A stretch of DNA of 64,000 nucleotides from an uncultured Pseudomonadota bacterium (GCA_902557415.1 CACEAA010000005.1:1-64000); one strand, 5' to 3'; positions 17,715 through 32,133 are shown, numbered from the stretch's first letter. Notes: generated from the letters alone by a model not told the origin. Numbers and translations are program-made.

Positions 17715-18601
17715 CTAACTGTTTCTGAAAATTATAAAATCTGCGATTTCTTCGAGAATAGTGGTGTTCTCATCAATTTCTCGCAAGCATTGAATAGCAT
17801 CGTCTCGCAACCTGAGGGCTGTTTTCTTTGCCTCGTCCATGCCTAAGAGGTTGGGGTACGTGGGTTTTTCCAGCTCTTGATCAGAACCTTGGGGTTTCCC
17901 AAGTTCCTCTGTCGTTCCTTCTACATCCAGAATATCATCTTGCACCTGAAAGGCTAACCCGACGCATTCAGAATATTTCTGGAGCTTTTCACGAATTGAG
18001 TGATCATCTTGTGCGCTAGACAAATATCCTAGCAATACGCTTGCGGTAATTAAATCTCCCGTTTTGTGCCGATGTATTAGTTCTAAGTCTGACAAGGTGA
18101 CCGTTTGTCCGACTGCATCGAGGTCTAATGCTTGTCCTCCCGCCATCCCGGCTGGTCCACTCGCGTGCGCAAGAACTCGAAGCATCTCTACCCTAATTTC
18201 GGCGGATACACCTTGTGTGTTGTTTATTAATGACTCGAAGGCTAACGCCTGTAACGCGTCTCCGGCAAGGATCGCGGTTGCCTCATCAAATTGTTTGTGA
18301 CAGGTTGGCCTCCCTCTCCTTAAATCATCATCGTCCATCGCAGGAAGGTCATCGTGGATCAGGGAGTACGCGTGTATAAGCTCAACGCTAGTCGCAGCAG
18401 CGTCCAGCACAATTTCGGAGCTACCAAATACCATGCCTGTGACATAGACTAATGCGGGTCTAAGTCGTTTTCCTGGAGCTAGAGCGGAATATCGCATAGC
18501 TGCGTGGAGCGAACGTGGCGGCATCGTTTCGTCTGGAAGACAATTTTAAGAGCAGCGTTGGTCCGTTCTTGTAGTGTTGGCAACAGATTTTTCAGACTCA
18601 T
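17715..18601 (-). CDS. ispA: Farnesyl/polyprenyl diphosphate synthase IspA, frameshifted near N-terminus as read
   Basis: IspA condenses isopentenyl diphosphate with allylic diphosphates to farnesyl diphosphate. The open frame from 18524 gives 269 residues with both Asp-rich motifs, HDDLPAMDDDD (first) and FQVQDDILD (second), and PGKRLRPALVYVTG. The family is usually about 295 residues. An ATG at 18601-18599 overlaps the xseB stop as ATGA and begins MSLKNLLPTLQERTNAALK, then shifts frame at an A4 run (18544-18547). One extra A would continue as NCLPDETMPPRSLH and restore 295 residues. The gene is therefore likely intact with a sequence error, or truncated or slippage-dependent at its N-terminus. 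The 3' neighbour mazG is convergent. Confidence 0.88.
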
Positions 18602-18867
18602 TCGTGTGTATCATCGGTAGTTGGAGGTTCGAAATCAATTAATTCAACTGGTTGATTTTCGGCGTCTGAGGACAGCTGCAAAACTTTTTGTTCCGCCTTA
18701 GACAGCGCAGTTTGACATAATTTGGTTAAGGCCACGCCTCTTTCGAATTGTTTTATAGACTCTTCTAATTCAAAATCACCAGACTCCATTTGCAGGACGA
18801 TCTCTTCGAGCTCTTCCATGGCTTTTTCAAAGTTGAAAGGTTTAGTGGCATTACTCTTTTTGTTCAT
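18598..18867 (-). CDS. xseB: Exodeoxyribonuclease VII small subunit XseB
   Basis: XseB is the small subunit of exonuclease VII, which degrades single-stranded DNA. The 89-residue product has the family core FEKAMEELEEIVLQMESGD (about residues 14-32) and FELEESIKQFERG, with the usual helical layout. Its stop overlaps the likely ispA start (ATGA), the standard xseB-ispA arrangement in gammaproteobacteria. The xseA subunit is not in the window. Confidence 0.92.
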   Translation of the reverse strand: MNKKSNATKPFNFEKAMEELEEIVLQMESGDFELEESIKQFERGVALTKLCQTALSKAEQKVLQLSSDAENQPVELIDFEPPTTDDTHE

Positions 18868-18975
18868 AGACCAATTACGACTTCTCTCTGATAGTTATTG
18901 TTTAAGCATTATTGTCACTGCAACTGCGTCAAGTTAAACTATTGCCCACTTGTAGGTCAAATGCGCATTTTAAAC

Positions 18976-19005
18976 TTGACTACATTCTTAGCTAGCATTT
19001 ACACT
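18976..19005 (+). promoter_or_regulatory. Candidate sigma-70 promoter of rubrerythrin gene
   Basis: TTGACT (18976-18981) and TACACT (19000-19005) are separated by 18 bases and resemble -35 and -10 boxes. The predicted start lies about 50 bases before the rubrerythrin ATG and directly ahead of the palindrome at 19015-19031. Confidence 0.5.
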
Positions 19006-19014
19006 AATTCCTCA

Positions 19015-19031
19015 TTTAGACTGAGTCTAAA
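19015..19031. promoter_or_regulatory. Perfect palindrome at the rubrerythrin transcription start (candidate operator)
   Basis: TTTAGAC (19015-19021) and GTCTAAA (19025-19031) flank a TGA centre. The site is immediately downstream of the candidate -10 box at 19000-19005, so a bound dimeric repressor would block initiation. The regulator is not identifiable from the window; a redox or iron sensor would suit rubrerythrin, but that is inference. Confidence 0.4.
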
Positions 19032-19062
19032 CACATTACAAAAACTTCGTGGAGCTAGAGAA

Positions 19063-19479
19063 ATGTCACTGAAAGGTAGTAAAACTGAGGAAAATCTTAA
19101 GGCAGCCTTTGCCGGAGAATCACAAGCGAATAGACGGTACCTATATTTTGCTCAAAAGGCTGATGTAGAAGGCTATAATGATGTATCAACCGTATTTCGT
19201 TCTACGGCTGAGGGCGAAACTGGACATGCTCATGGTCATTTAGAGTACTTGGAAGCAGTAGGAGATCCGGCGACAGGGGAGCCAATAGGCAGTACTGAGC
19301 TTAACTTGAAGGCTGCAATTGCTGGTGAAACACATGAGTATAGCGATATGTATCCAGGCATGGCTAAGTCAGCTAGAGAAGAAGGCTTTGATGAAATAGC
19401 AGATTGGTTTGAGACTCTAGCTAAAGCTGAGCGTTCGCATGCGAATCGCTTTCAAAAAGCTTTAGATTCGATGGATTAA
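19063..19479 (+). CDS. Rubrerythrin-family diiron protein (short form, no rubredoxin domain)
   Basis: Rubrerythrins are ferritin-like diiron peroxidases that reduce hydrogen peroxide. The annotated start is ATG 19063, after a GGAGC ribosome site; an upstream frame from 18898 would run through the promoter. The product is 138 residues, a four-helix domain with [15 protein letters not shown] (about residues 15-29), [10 protein letters not shown] (E and H ligands, about 51-60), [12 protein letters not shown] (about 88-99) and [12 protein letters not shown] (about 120-131). These give the paired ExxH-type ligands. The C-terminal rubredoxin domain of classic rubrerythrin is absent, so electrons must come from a separate protein, perhaps the Fe-S protein encoded next. 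Confidence 0.9.
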   Translation: MSLKGSKTEENLKAAFAGESQANRRYLYFAQKADVEGYNDVSTVFRSTAEGETGHAHGHLEYLEAVGDPATGEPIGSTELNLKAAIAGETHEYSDMYPGMAKSAREEGFDEIADWFETLAKAERSHANRFQKALDSMD

Positions 19480-19506
19480 CTGTACCTCGCTAAGTTAGTG
19501 GACGTT

Positions 19507-19547
19507 AGGCCGGGCGTAAGCTCGGCCTCATCTTTTTCTATTTTTAT
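19507..19547 (+). terminator. Rho-independent terminator after rubrerythrin gene
   Basis: A 9-base stem (AGGCCGGGC, 19507-19515, with GCTCGGCCT, 19520-19528; one G-T pair) with a GTAA loop is followed by a T-rich tract (19531-19547). It sits between rubrerythrin and the Fe-S protein gene, so downstream genes are made only by read-through or from their own promoter. Confidence 0.8.
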
Positions 19548-19573
19548 TTGTTTTTGCGGCTCGGAGGTAGCGA

Positions 19574-20893
19574 ATGCCTGAGAATAAGCACCGCGAGGGC
19601 AGCCTTGAAGCGCCTACTCGGTATCCGATCGACTGGAAATCTGACAAATTTAACGATCCGGAAGACTTAACTAAAGAACTTGAGCGTGTTTTCGATGTTT
19701 GTCACACATGCAGGCGATGCGTGAGTCTGTGCGAATCATTTCCGCGACTCTTTGACCTAATTGATGAGTCTCCGACACTTGAAGTCGACGGCGTTGAGAA
19801 ATCCGATTTTAATAAAGTAGTTGATGATTGCTACTTATGTGATCTCTGCTATATGACAAAGTGCCCCTACGTACCTCCTCACGAGTGGGCTATAGATTTT
19901 CCTCACTTAATGCTGAGGGCAAAGGCTCAACGCTTTAAACAAGAAGGTGCATCCTTACGTGATAAAATTTTAACTAGCACTGATGTTGTTGGGAAAATCG
20001 GCTCCATACCCGTGGTTTCACAAGTAGTGAACGGAGCAAATAATTCCAAAATTCTGAGAAAGACTTTAGATGTCACGATGGGAATCCATCGTGAAGCACC
20101 CCTTCCAACTTTTCACTCCCGCACAGCGAGAAAACGTATTTCTCAGAAGAGCGAGTCTAGAGATATCGCCCAAAAAATCGGTTTGTTTGTGACTTGTTAT
20201 GGGGATAAAAACGCTCCTGATATGGTTCAAGATATGATTGCTGTATTCGAGCATAATGAGATTGAAGTTGAATTAGTTAAATCAGAAAAATGCTGTGGCA
20301 TGCCGAAGTTTGAATTGGGAGACCTGGCGTCTGTAGAAGCTCTCATGAGGCGAAATATTCCTGAGTTACTCTATTTTGTGGATAAAGGACTGAAGATAAC
20401 TGCACCGATTCCTAGCTGCGTGTTAATGTACCGGCAAGAACTTCCGTTACTTTTTCCGGAAAATAAAGATGTCGCGATGGTGAGTAATTCAATTGTTGAT
20501 CCCTTTGAATTTTTAATAAGCCTGCACGATGCGGGTAGTTTAAAGACTGATTTTAAACAACCATTCGGCAAATTAGCTTATCACGTGCCCTGTCATCAAC
20601 GAGTACAGAATATCGGGCTCAAAACTAAGCAAGTTCTTGAACTGGTGCCCGATAGCGAGGTCGTGGTCATTGAACGTTGCTCAGGACATGATGGCACCTA
20701 TGCTGTTAAAAAAGAGCATTACGATTCAGCAAAACGGATATGTAAACCAGTTATTAAAAGAATCACTGATGCCCAAGTTGATCAATACCTAAGTGATTGC
20801 CCGATGGCAGGCGATCTGATCTCACAAGGGATAACTGAGATACCCCATGTGTCATCTGCATTTAGTATCCTTAAAACTGCGTATGGAATATAA
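19574..20893 (+). CDS. Heterodisulfide-reductase-related Fe-S oxidoreductase (GlpC/HdrD-like)
   Basis: This is a 439-residue cytoplasmic or membrane-peripheral electron-transfer protein. The N-terminal half has two [4Fe-4S] motifs, CHTCRRCVSLC (about residues 43-53) and CYLCDLCYMTKCP (about 92-104). The C-terminal half has the CCG-domain pattern: FVTCYGD with EKCCGMPKFE (about 238-247), then HVPCHQR with a degenerate ERCSGHDG in which the second Cys of CCG is Ser. Similar proteins sit beside rubrerythrin and DUF3501 in many proteobacteria, which suggests they deliver electrons to the diiron site. The exact donor and acceptor are unknown. Confidence 0.83.
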   Translation: MPENKHREGSLEAPTRYPIDWKSDKFNDPEDLTKELERVFDVCHTCRRCVSLCESFPRLFDLIDESPTLEVDGVEKSDFNKVVDDCYLCDLCYMTKCPYVPPHEWAIDFPHLMLRAKAQRFKQEGASLRDKILTSTDVVGKIGSIPVVSQVVNGANNSKILRKTLDVTMGIHREAPLPTFHSRTARKRISQKSESRDIAQKIGLFVTCYGDKNAPDMVQDMIAVFEHNEIEVELVKSEKCCGMPKFELGDLASVEALMRRNIPELLYFVDKGLKITAPIPSCVLMYRQELPLLFPENKDVAMVSNSIVDPFEFLISLHDAGSLKTDFKQPFGKLAYHVPCHQRVQNIGLKTKQVLELVPDSEVVVIERCSGHDGTYAVKKEHYDSAKRICKPVIKRITDAQVDQYLSDCPMAGDLISQGITEIPHVSSAFSILKTAYGI

Positions 20894-20896
20894 AAT

Positions 20897-21484
20897 ATGG
20901 CAAATATACTTACCAGAACCGATTTACTAAGTTTAGAAGATTACCAGGAGAGAAGGGCATCAATGCGTCAAGAGTTGATGGCTCATAAATCAATACGTTA
21001 TATAGGCTTAGGGGACCATGTTGGCTTGTATTTTGAGGATCGTCGGACCGTTCAATATCAGATCCAAGAAATGCTGAGAATAGAACGCATTTTCGACCGC
21101 ACTGGGATTGAAGAAGAGCTTAACGCTTATAATCCTCTAATTCCGACTGGGCGAAATTTGAAAGCTACTATGATGATTGAATATCCTGATGAAGTTGAGA
21201 GGCGCAAAGCGCTAGTAAAGCTTAAAGGAATTGAGGATTGTGTTTACATCAGTGTCGGCGAGGGTGAGCGAGCTCAAGTATTTGTCGATGAAGATATGGA
21301 CAGAACTAACGACGATAAGACGGCGGCTGTTCATTTCCTTCGGTTCGAGTTTTCCGATTTGCAGCTCAGTAGTATTAAAGCAGGGTCAGGCTTTGTCGTG
21401 GGTATAGAACATTCTGAATACCAAGATGAGTTCCGTCTTTCTAGTGGCGATACGTTCGACTCACTTGTTGGAGATTTTGATTGA
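20897..21484 (+). CDS. DUF3501 family protein
   Basis: This 195-residue soluble protein follows the Fe-S oxidoreductase gene after three bases. Recognisable family features are the start LEDYQERRASMRQELM (about residues 13-28), the acidic-hydrophobic IQEMLRIERIFD and NAYNPLIPTGRNLKATMMIE (about 78-97). No catalytic motif or cysteine cluster of known type is visible. Its constant pairing with the upstream Fe-S gene and rubrerythrin indicates a shared oxidative-stress or electron-transfer role; the biochemical activity is not known to me. Confidence 0.8.
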   Translation: MANILTRTDLLSLEDYQERRASMRQELMAHKSIRYIGLGDHVGLYFEDRRTVQYQIQEMLRIERIFDRTGIEEELNAYNPLIPTGRNLKATMMIEYPDEVERRKALVKLKGIEDCVYISVGEGERAQVFVDEDMDRTNDDKTAAVHFLRFEFSDLQLSSIKAGSGFVVGIEHSEYQDEFRLSSGDTFDSLVGDFD

Positions 21485-21593
21485 TAAAAAGAGCTCCTCA
21501 ACCATAAAAAATATTACTGATCGTGGTAAAGATTTTTAGCTATACTTGTTGCAATTTTTGTAAGGCTAAAGAAATGTGTATGAGTATAAGTAA

Positions 21594-25748
<4,155 letters not shown>

Positions 25749-25752
<4 letters not shown>

Positions 25753-26726
25753 ATCTGCGCAAGTGGTATTTTTGAGCCCTTTTTGGCGATCTCTCTGACA
25801 AATGTTGGCATTAGGTAGCCAGACAATCTTGTTCTGAGTTGCGTCTCTAGATTGAGTGCCTCGGTATCTGAGACTTCAAAATGCGATGCTCCTTTGACGC
25901 GGTCTAACAGATGCATGTAATACGGCAAAACTCCCGCAGAAAATAAGACCTCGGACAGTTCCGTAAGTGTCTTAATGTCGTTGTTAATATTTTTCAATAG
26001 AACCGATTGATTTAGCAATATTAATCCATTGTCTTTACATCTGCGGAGAGATTCGATGGTTAAGTTATCTAATTCATTCGGGTGGTTAACATGGACAACA
26101 AGGGATGTGTTTAACGAGGTGTCGCGCATGAGTCTGGTAAATCGTTTAGTTACTCGACTAGGCAGTACGATAGGAAGTCTAGAATGGATACGGAGTCTCT
26201 CGACGTGCTTTATTCGTTGAAGTGATTCAAAAATGGTTTCTAATTCTTGATCATCTAATATCAAAGGATCGCCACCACTTAAGATTACTTCTTTGATGCT
26301 TAGGTCTCGCGAGATCTGTTCGATTGCGTTTTCTAACGCTTTTGCCTTAACCATATGTTGGTAGGGAAATGCTCGTCTAAAACAGTAACGACAATTAATC
26401 GCACAAGCGCCCGTCGCAACAAGTAAAGCACGCCCATGATACTTTTGTAATAGGCTACTATCTTTTTTGAACGGTTCTTCCCCGACCGGATCATCACTAA
26501 AATTTTGAGGACTCAGTAGCTCACCGCTAGTAGGCAGTACTTGTAGCAATAGTGGGTCATTTGGATCTCGAGGTTTGATTCGACTCGCATATGCCTGTGT
26601 AACCCTAAAAGGAAAGTATGTTTTCGTCGATATCAGTTGATCAATTTGGTTAATGTCCAATTCTAGTACGGATAGTAGATCTTCTATGCGCGTGTACGAG
26701 TTTACTAGTTCTTTTCGCCAATTCAT
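25749..26726 (-). CDS. epmB: EF-P (R)-beta-lysine isomerase EpmB (radical SAM)
   Basis: EpmB is a lysine 2,3-aminomutase homologue that converts (S)-alpha-lysine to (R)-beta-lysine for attachment to EF-P. The 325-residue product has the radical-SAM motif [11 protein letters not shown] (about residues 108-118), [12 protein letters not shown] (about 148-159) and a PLP-binding KamA-like core. It lacks the long C-terminal extension of clostridial aminomutases, as expected for EpmB. It is divergent from efp across 69 bases, with epmA directly after efp. Confidence 0.93.
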
Positions 26727-26753
26727 TCTTAGGCTCTGCAGTGCTGTTCGCGT

Positions 26754-26759
26754 TATAAT
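26754..26759 (+). promoter_or_regulatory. -10 box of the efp promoter
   Basis: A perfect TATAAT lies 37 bases upstream of the efp ATG in the efp/epmB divergent spacer. No good -35 match is visible at 16-18 bases, so activation or an atypical -35 is possible. Confidence 0.45.
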
Positions 26760-26795
26760 ACCTTTATTTATCTAAATAGGAGCTACTAAAGTTTT

Positions 26796-27368
26796 ATGGC
26801 AACTTATAGTACAAATCAATTTAAGCCCGGCCTAAAGATTCTGGTCGATGGCGATCCTCATACTATCTTAGTCAACGACATAGTAAAGCCTGGAAAGGGT
26901 CAAGCATTTAATCGGATTAAAATTCGTAATCTAAAAAACGGTAGGGTTGTTGAGAAAACACTGAAGTCTGGTGAAAGTATTGAGGCGGCAGATGTGTTAG
27001 AAGTGGAACTTCAATACCTATATAACGACGGTAATGATTGGTATTTCATGGACGCCAAAACGTTTGATCAGGTGTCGGCTAATTTGGATGCGGTTGGAGA
27101 AGCGCGGTTTTGGCTTAAAGGTCAAGAAATATGTGATGTGACGCTATGGAACGATCTTCCCATACTTGTGGTTCCTCCTAATTTCGTAGTGCTAGAAGTC
27201 TCGGAGAGTGATCCTGGTTTAAAGGGCGATACTGCTTCTGGAGGAACTAAGCCAGCAGTTCTTGAGACAGGGGCCACAGTCAAAGTGCCGTTATTTGTTG
27301 AACAGGGCGAGTCCATACGAATTGACACTAGGACTGGGGAGTATGTGTCACGTTCTAAAGAAAGCTAG
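26796..27368 (+). CDS. efp: Elongation factor P
   Basis: EF-P binds between the P and E sites of the ribosome and rescues stalling at polyproline. The 190-residue product has the KOW-like domain I with [10 protein letters not shown], in which the modified lysine is K34 in [10 protein letters not shown] numbering, followed by two OB domains ending [10 protein letters not shown]. The modification enzymes are immediate neighbours: epmB upstream (divergent) and epmA downstream (10 bases). This places EF-P in the beta-lysylated class. Confidence 0.97.
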   Translation: MATYSTNQFKPGLKILVDGDPHTILVNDIVKPGKGQAFNRIKIRNLKNGRVVEKTLKSGESIEAADVLEVELQYLYNDGNDWYFMDAKTFDQVSANLDAVGEARFWLKGQEICDVTLWNDLPILVVPPNFVVLEVSESDPGLKGDTASGGTKPAVLETGATVKVPLFVEQGESIRIDTRTGEYVSRSKES

Positions 27369-27378
27369 GTCTTAAGTA

Positions 27379-28323
27379 GTGCCTGACTCCGACTCTCGTA
27401 GTATGACCATAGGCGATTTGGTCCGGCGTCGTGCCAGTCTACTCCAAGAGATCCGGACTTATTTCAGGTCTGAAGGAGTGACTGAAGTAAACACGCCAAT
27501 TTTGAGTAAATTTGGTTCATGCGAACCGGCATTGAAAAATCTCACGTTAAATAGAGGCAAGAAAAAATTTCTTAGAACATCTCCAGAAAGTTATTTAAAG
27601 CAGCTTTTATCGCACAACATCGGGGATATTTATGAAATAGGATCTGTGTTCCGTGATGAAGAAAGTGGGCCTCTTCACCTCGAAGAATTTACTATGGTCG
27701 AGTGGTATCGAACTAAGATCAATTTACATGCTTTAATAGACGATGTAAGGAGATTATTAGTTAGCTGCGGTTATCAGTCGACTATCGATATAGTGACTTA
27801 TGGGGAGCTATTTGATCTCGCGAGCGGGTTAGACCCACATAATTGTGATAACTCAGAACTTGTCTCAGTCGCTATTGACGGGGGTGTGCGTTTAAAAAAG
27901 AGCGATCTCAATGATAGAGCCCTGTTATTGGATTCAGTCTATGTTTCTACCGTGGAACCATTGTTAAAATCGTTCAAACCTATCTTTGTTATTGATTATC
28001 CAAAGGAACACCGTGCTTACGCACGACTTTCGGAAACTACCGACGCAGTCGCACTTCGTTTCGAACTAATAATTAATGGCATCGAAATAGCTAATGGATA
28101 CGACGAAATTATTGAAAGCGGGGAGCAAAAAGATACATTTAACGCTGAGAATAATTTAAGGGAAAAGAGAGGATTAGAGCAAATGGAGCTTGACGCTCCT
28201 TGGTTGGATGCACTTGCGTCGGGCATGCCAGCAGTTTGTGGTGTCGCGTTGGGGCTTGAGAGATTAGCAATGGTATTGTGGCAAATTAAAAATATTCGCG
28301 ACATTTCTTTAAATACTCAATAA
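27379..28323 (+). CDS. epmA: EF-P-(R)-beta-lysine ligase EpmA (GenX/PoxA)
   Basis: EpmA is a truncated class-II lysyl-tRNA synthetase paralogue that ligates beta-lysine to EF-P. The 314-residue product has motif 2-like FRDEESGPLHLEEFTMVEWY (about residues 93-112) and motif 3-like GVALGLERLAMVL (about 291-303), with no anticodon-binding domain. The GTG start at 27379 lies ten bases after efp; an internal ATG at 27403 is possible. Cotranscription with efp is likely. Confidence 0.94.
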   Translation: MPDSDSRSMTIGDLVRRRASLLQEIRTYFRSEGVTEVNTPILSKFGSCEPALKNLTLNRGKKKFLRTSPESYLKQLLSHNIGDIYEIGSVFRDEESGPLHLEEFTMVEWYRTKINLHALIDDVRRLLVSCGYQSTIDIVTYGELFDLASGLDPHNCDNSELVSVAIDGGVRLKKSDLNDRALLLDSVYVSTVEPLLKSFKPIFVIDYPKEHRAYARLSETTDAVALRFELIINGIEIANGYDEIIESGEQKDTFNAENNLREKRGLEQMELDAPWLDALASGMPAVCGVALGLERLAMVLWQIKNIRDISLNTQ

Positions 28324-28386
28324 AATTAATTACTTATGAGTGATTTCTTATGTACAATATAATAAATTATAGTTGGGCGTAAAATC

Positions 28387-30312
28387 ATGCGAAAAGATTT
28401 AAAGTCGCCAGCCGCGCGGTTACTCTCACAAAATGGCGATATAAGAGAGCATCTTTCCGGCTTCAGTGAGAGGTTGGAACAACAACTGATGGCTGAAGAA
28501 GTGACGAACGCCATAGATAGGGGCGAAGTGTTGATTTGTGAAGCCGGCACTGGCACTGGCAAAACACTTGGGTATCTAACGCCGATATTTTTGTCTAATA
28601 AAAAGTCAATTGTTTCAACGGCTACTAAGGCCCTGCAAGACCAACTATATTATCGAGACATCCCTGTTCTTAATAATACAATTACGTCCCCGAAAAACGT
28701 CGCGCTATTGAAAGGTAGGCAAAATTATTTGTGCATTTACAGGATGGGCAAAAGCTTTGGAGACCCTAGAGTTGATGCTGAGAATCAACGATTGCTAGGC
28801 AATACCAGCAAGTGGGCGGAGCAGACACTGACCGGAGACCTCGACGAGCTGAAAATCCTTGAGGACGGTTCAAGTATAAGGCCTTTTATTACATCGACTA
28901 CGGATAATTGTTTGGGGGCAGATTGCCCGTCCTTTAGCGGTTGTCATGTTGTTAAGGCGCGGAAAGAAGCCGCTGCAGCTGATGTCGTTGTGGTGAATCA
29001 TCATCTTTTATTTGCTGACATAGAGTTGAAGGAAGGTGGATTCGCTGAGCTACTACCCGATGCTGATATAGTGATTTTAGATGAGGCTCACAAAGTGCCT
29101 GACGTCGCTTCATTGTTTTTCAGTCGTTCCATATCGGCGCGGCAAATCTCCATGTTTTGCCAGGATTGCAAGCAAGCGGTTCAAAAAGAAGCTCCGGACA
29201 TGTTGACGCTTACTTCTGATTTGGAAAAACTCGAACAGTGTCAACGCAGTCTTCGTGCCCAGATTAAATCTAAGAGTTCTAGGCTCACTTGGGAAAGTCT
29301 AAAACAGAGCAATGAGATAAGTGAAAAAGTCGGCGATGTGGGTCGCCTGTTAAGAAAGATTGGCGAGCAACTTGAAATTGCGGAAGAACGTGGAATAGAA
29401 CTCGCACATTGCTACGTGCGAGTTATCAATCTGAAAGATAAATGGATTGTGTTTGAAAATCAGGCGACTAGTGACCACGTTCATTGGGTAGAACTAGCGA
29501 GCTATAACTTTACACTTTTCGATACGCCCATCAATGTTGCTAAAGAATTCTTTGCTGTAGTTGAGAACTCAGATGCAACCTGGATCATGACATCCGCAAC
29601 CTTGGCGGTAAAAGGCGACTTTAGCTACTTTAAAAATTATTTAGGGTTACAGAGTGCGAAGGAATGTTTTCTTGAGAGCCCCTTTGATTATCAGGGACAA
29701 GCTTTGCTCTATCTCCCAGGTTTAAAAATCGCTCCTAGCGATTTTGATTATGAAAAACGCCTTATTGAGGCGGCTTTGCCAGTGCTAGAAGCTAGCGAAG
29801 GACGAGCTTTTTTTCTCTTCACAAGCTACCGTTCTTTACATATAGCCGCTTCTATTATGCGTACTTACGACCACTACCCTTTGTTAGTGCAAGGTGAAGC
29901 GCCTCGCAATCAAATTTTAAAAAGCTATCAGAGCACTCCTAAAGCGGTTCTGCTTGGCACCTCTTCGTTCTGGGAAGGTATTGATGTGCGCGGTTCGCAA
30001 TTAAGTGTCGTCATCATTGACAAATTACCATTCATGCCGCCCACAGATCCGGTTATTGAGGCTCGTATCACTCGCCTGACCGAAGTAGGTGAAAATGCGT
30101 TTGAGAAAATACAGATTCCTCATGCAGTGACAGTCTTAAAACAAGGGGCGGGAAGATTGATCCGGGATTTTAAGGATAGAGGTGTCTTAATGTTAGGCGA
30201 CAACCGCATTGAAACGCGGGCCTATGGGGAAACTTTTCTTGAGTCTTTGCCTCCAATGCGAATAACTAATGATATCGAAGATGTACAAATATTTTTTGAT
30301 CCTTCACGTTAA
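28387..30312 (+). CDS. yoaA: ATP-dependent DNA helicase YoaA (DinG/XPD family)
   Basis: YoaA is an Fe-S superfamily-2 helicase that helps repair replication forks. The 641-residue product has Walker A EAGTGTGKTLGYL (about residues 52-64), DEAH (about 237-240), QGAGRLIRDF motif VI, and an Fe-S domain with Cys at LCIYR and CLGADCPSFSGC that provides four ligands. Length and motifs match YoaA better than DinG. A small palindrome follows its stop. Confidence 0.9.
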   Translation: MRKDLKSPAARLLSQNGDIREHLSGFSERLEQQLMAEEVTNAIDRGEVLICEAGTGTGKTLGYLTPIFLSNKKSIVSTATKALQDQLYYRDIPVLNNTITSPKNVALLKGRQNYLCIYRMGKSFGDPRVDAENQRLLGNTSKWAEQTLTGDLDELKILEDGSSIRPFITSTTDNCLGADCPSFSGCHVVKARKEAAAADVVVVNHHLLFADIELKEGGFAELLPDADIVILDEAHKVPDVASLFFSRSISARQISMFCQDCKQAVQKEAPDMLTLTSDLEKLEQCQRSLRAQIKSKSSRLTWESLKQSNEISEKVGDVGRLLRKIGEQLEIAEERGIELAHCYVRVINLKDKWIVFENQATSDHVHWVELASYNFTLFDTPINVAKEFFAVVENSDATWIMTSATLAVKGDFSYFKNYLGLQSAKECFLESPFDYQGQALLYLPGLKIAPSDFDYEKRLIEAALPVLEASEGRAFFLFTSYRSLHIAASIMRTYDHYPLLVQGEAPRNQILKSYQSTPKAVLLGTSSFWEGIDVRGSQLSVVIIDKLPFMPPTDPVIEARITRLTEVGENAFEKIQIPHAVTVLKQGAGRLIRDFKDRGVLMLGDNRIETRAYGETFLESLPPMRITNDIEDVQIFFDPSR

Positions 30313-30324
30313 TTGGGAGGATCT

Positions 30325-30340
30325 TAAGTAGGTCTACTTA
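30325..30340. promoter_or_regulatory. 16-base near-palindrome between yoaA and dUTPase gene
   Basis: TAAGTAG (30325-30331) and CTACTTA (30334-30340) are perfect 7-base arms with a GT centre, 12 bases after the yoaA stop. A -10-like TATACT (30365-30370) lies downstream, 34 bases before the dUTPase ATG. It may be an operator for the dUTPase promoter or a weak transcript-end hairpin. Confidence 0.3.
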
Positions 30341-30403
30341 TGAAAACTGTTTTTAGCTTTCTTGTATACTGTACCCATGACCTAGCAAACGAGAAAAGTG
30401 GAA

Positions 30404-31042
30404 ATGACTGACAAAAAAATTTTGATCGCGAAAATAACGGCCATGTTGGACATGCAAAACGAAATGAATTGTCAGGTCGATCGTGATTGGGTCAATCAAA
30501 ATCGCGAGTGGTATCGGGCTATATGGATCGAGTGCGCGGAACTTATGGATCATTTTGGTCATTGGAAATGGTGGAAGCATTCCTCAACCGATTGGCCGCA
30601 AGTGATTTTAGAAATTGTCGACATCTGGCATTTTGGTTTGAGCCTTAAACTTACAAAATCTACGGATGTCGGTAGCCTGGCGGAAGTTATAGCTACTGAT
30701 TGGAGTAGCGAAATCAATGATTTTGAGTTCCTGGAAGGAGTTGAAATAATTGCACTCGACGCGCTTCATAATCGAGAATTCAACGCGGCGATAGTGAGAG
30801 TATTGTTGCTGAAATGCGGTGCTGATTTTAACACCTTGTACAGAAATTATGTGGGCAAAAATATTCTTAATCTGTTTAGACAAGAGAATGGTTACAAGGA
30901 TGGGACATATATAAAGATATGGAATGGGGAAGAGGATAATGAAGTGTTGGCTCGCCTTATGCTAGACATGGATAGTGACTCAGCCTCTTTTATTAAAGAC
31001 GTACAAGCGGTCCTTGAGCGAAACTATCCAGGCACAGATTAA
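30404..31042 (+). CDS. Dimeric-type dUTP diphosphatase (MazG-like fold)
   Basis: This enzyme hydrolyses dUTP to dUMP and pyrophosphate, keeping uracil out of DNA. The 212-residue product is of the all-alpha dimeric dUTPase family, not the trimeric Dut: MLDMQNEMNCQVDRDW (about residues 12-27), the metal-binding WIECAELMDHFGHWKWWK (about 39-56) and LEIVDIWHF (about 68-76). ATG 30404 is preferred over GTG 30398. It is an all-alpha relative of MazG; whether the usual trimeric dut exists elsewhere is unknown. Confidence 0.85.
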   Translation: MTDKKILIAKITAMLDMQNEMNCQVDRDWVNQNREWYRAIWIECAELMDHFGHWKWWKHSSTDWPQVILEIVDIWHFGLSLKLTKSTDVGSLAEVIATDWSSEINDFEFLEGVEIIALDALHNREFNAAIVRVLLLKCGADFNTLYRNYVGKNILNLFRQENGYKDGTYIKIWNGEEDNEVLARLMLDMDSDSASFIKDVQAVLERNYPGTD

Positions 31043-31074
31043 ATATATCGGCTTGATTTTAAGATTTGGGTATT

Positions 31075-32067
<993 letters not shown>

Positions 32068-32133
32068 CTATATACAAAACCAGTCTTCGGATAAAATATT
32101 AAGCTAGAAAGTTAATATAGAAGCGAATTGAGA

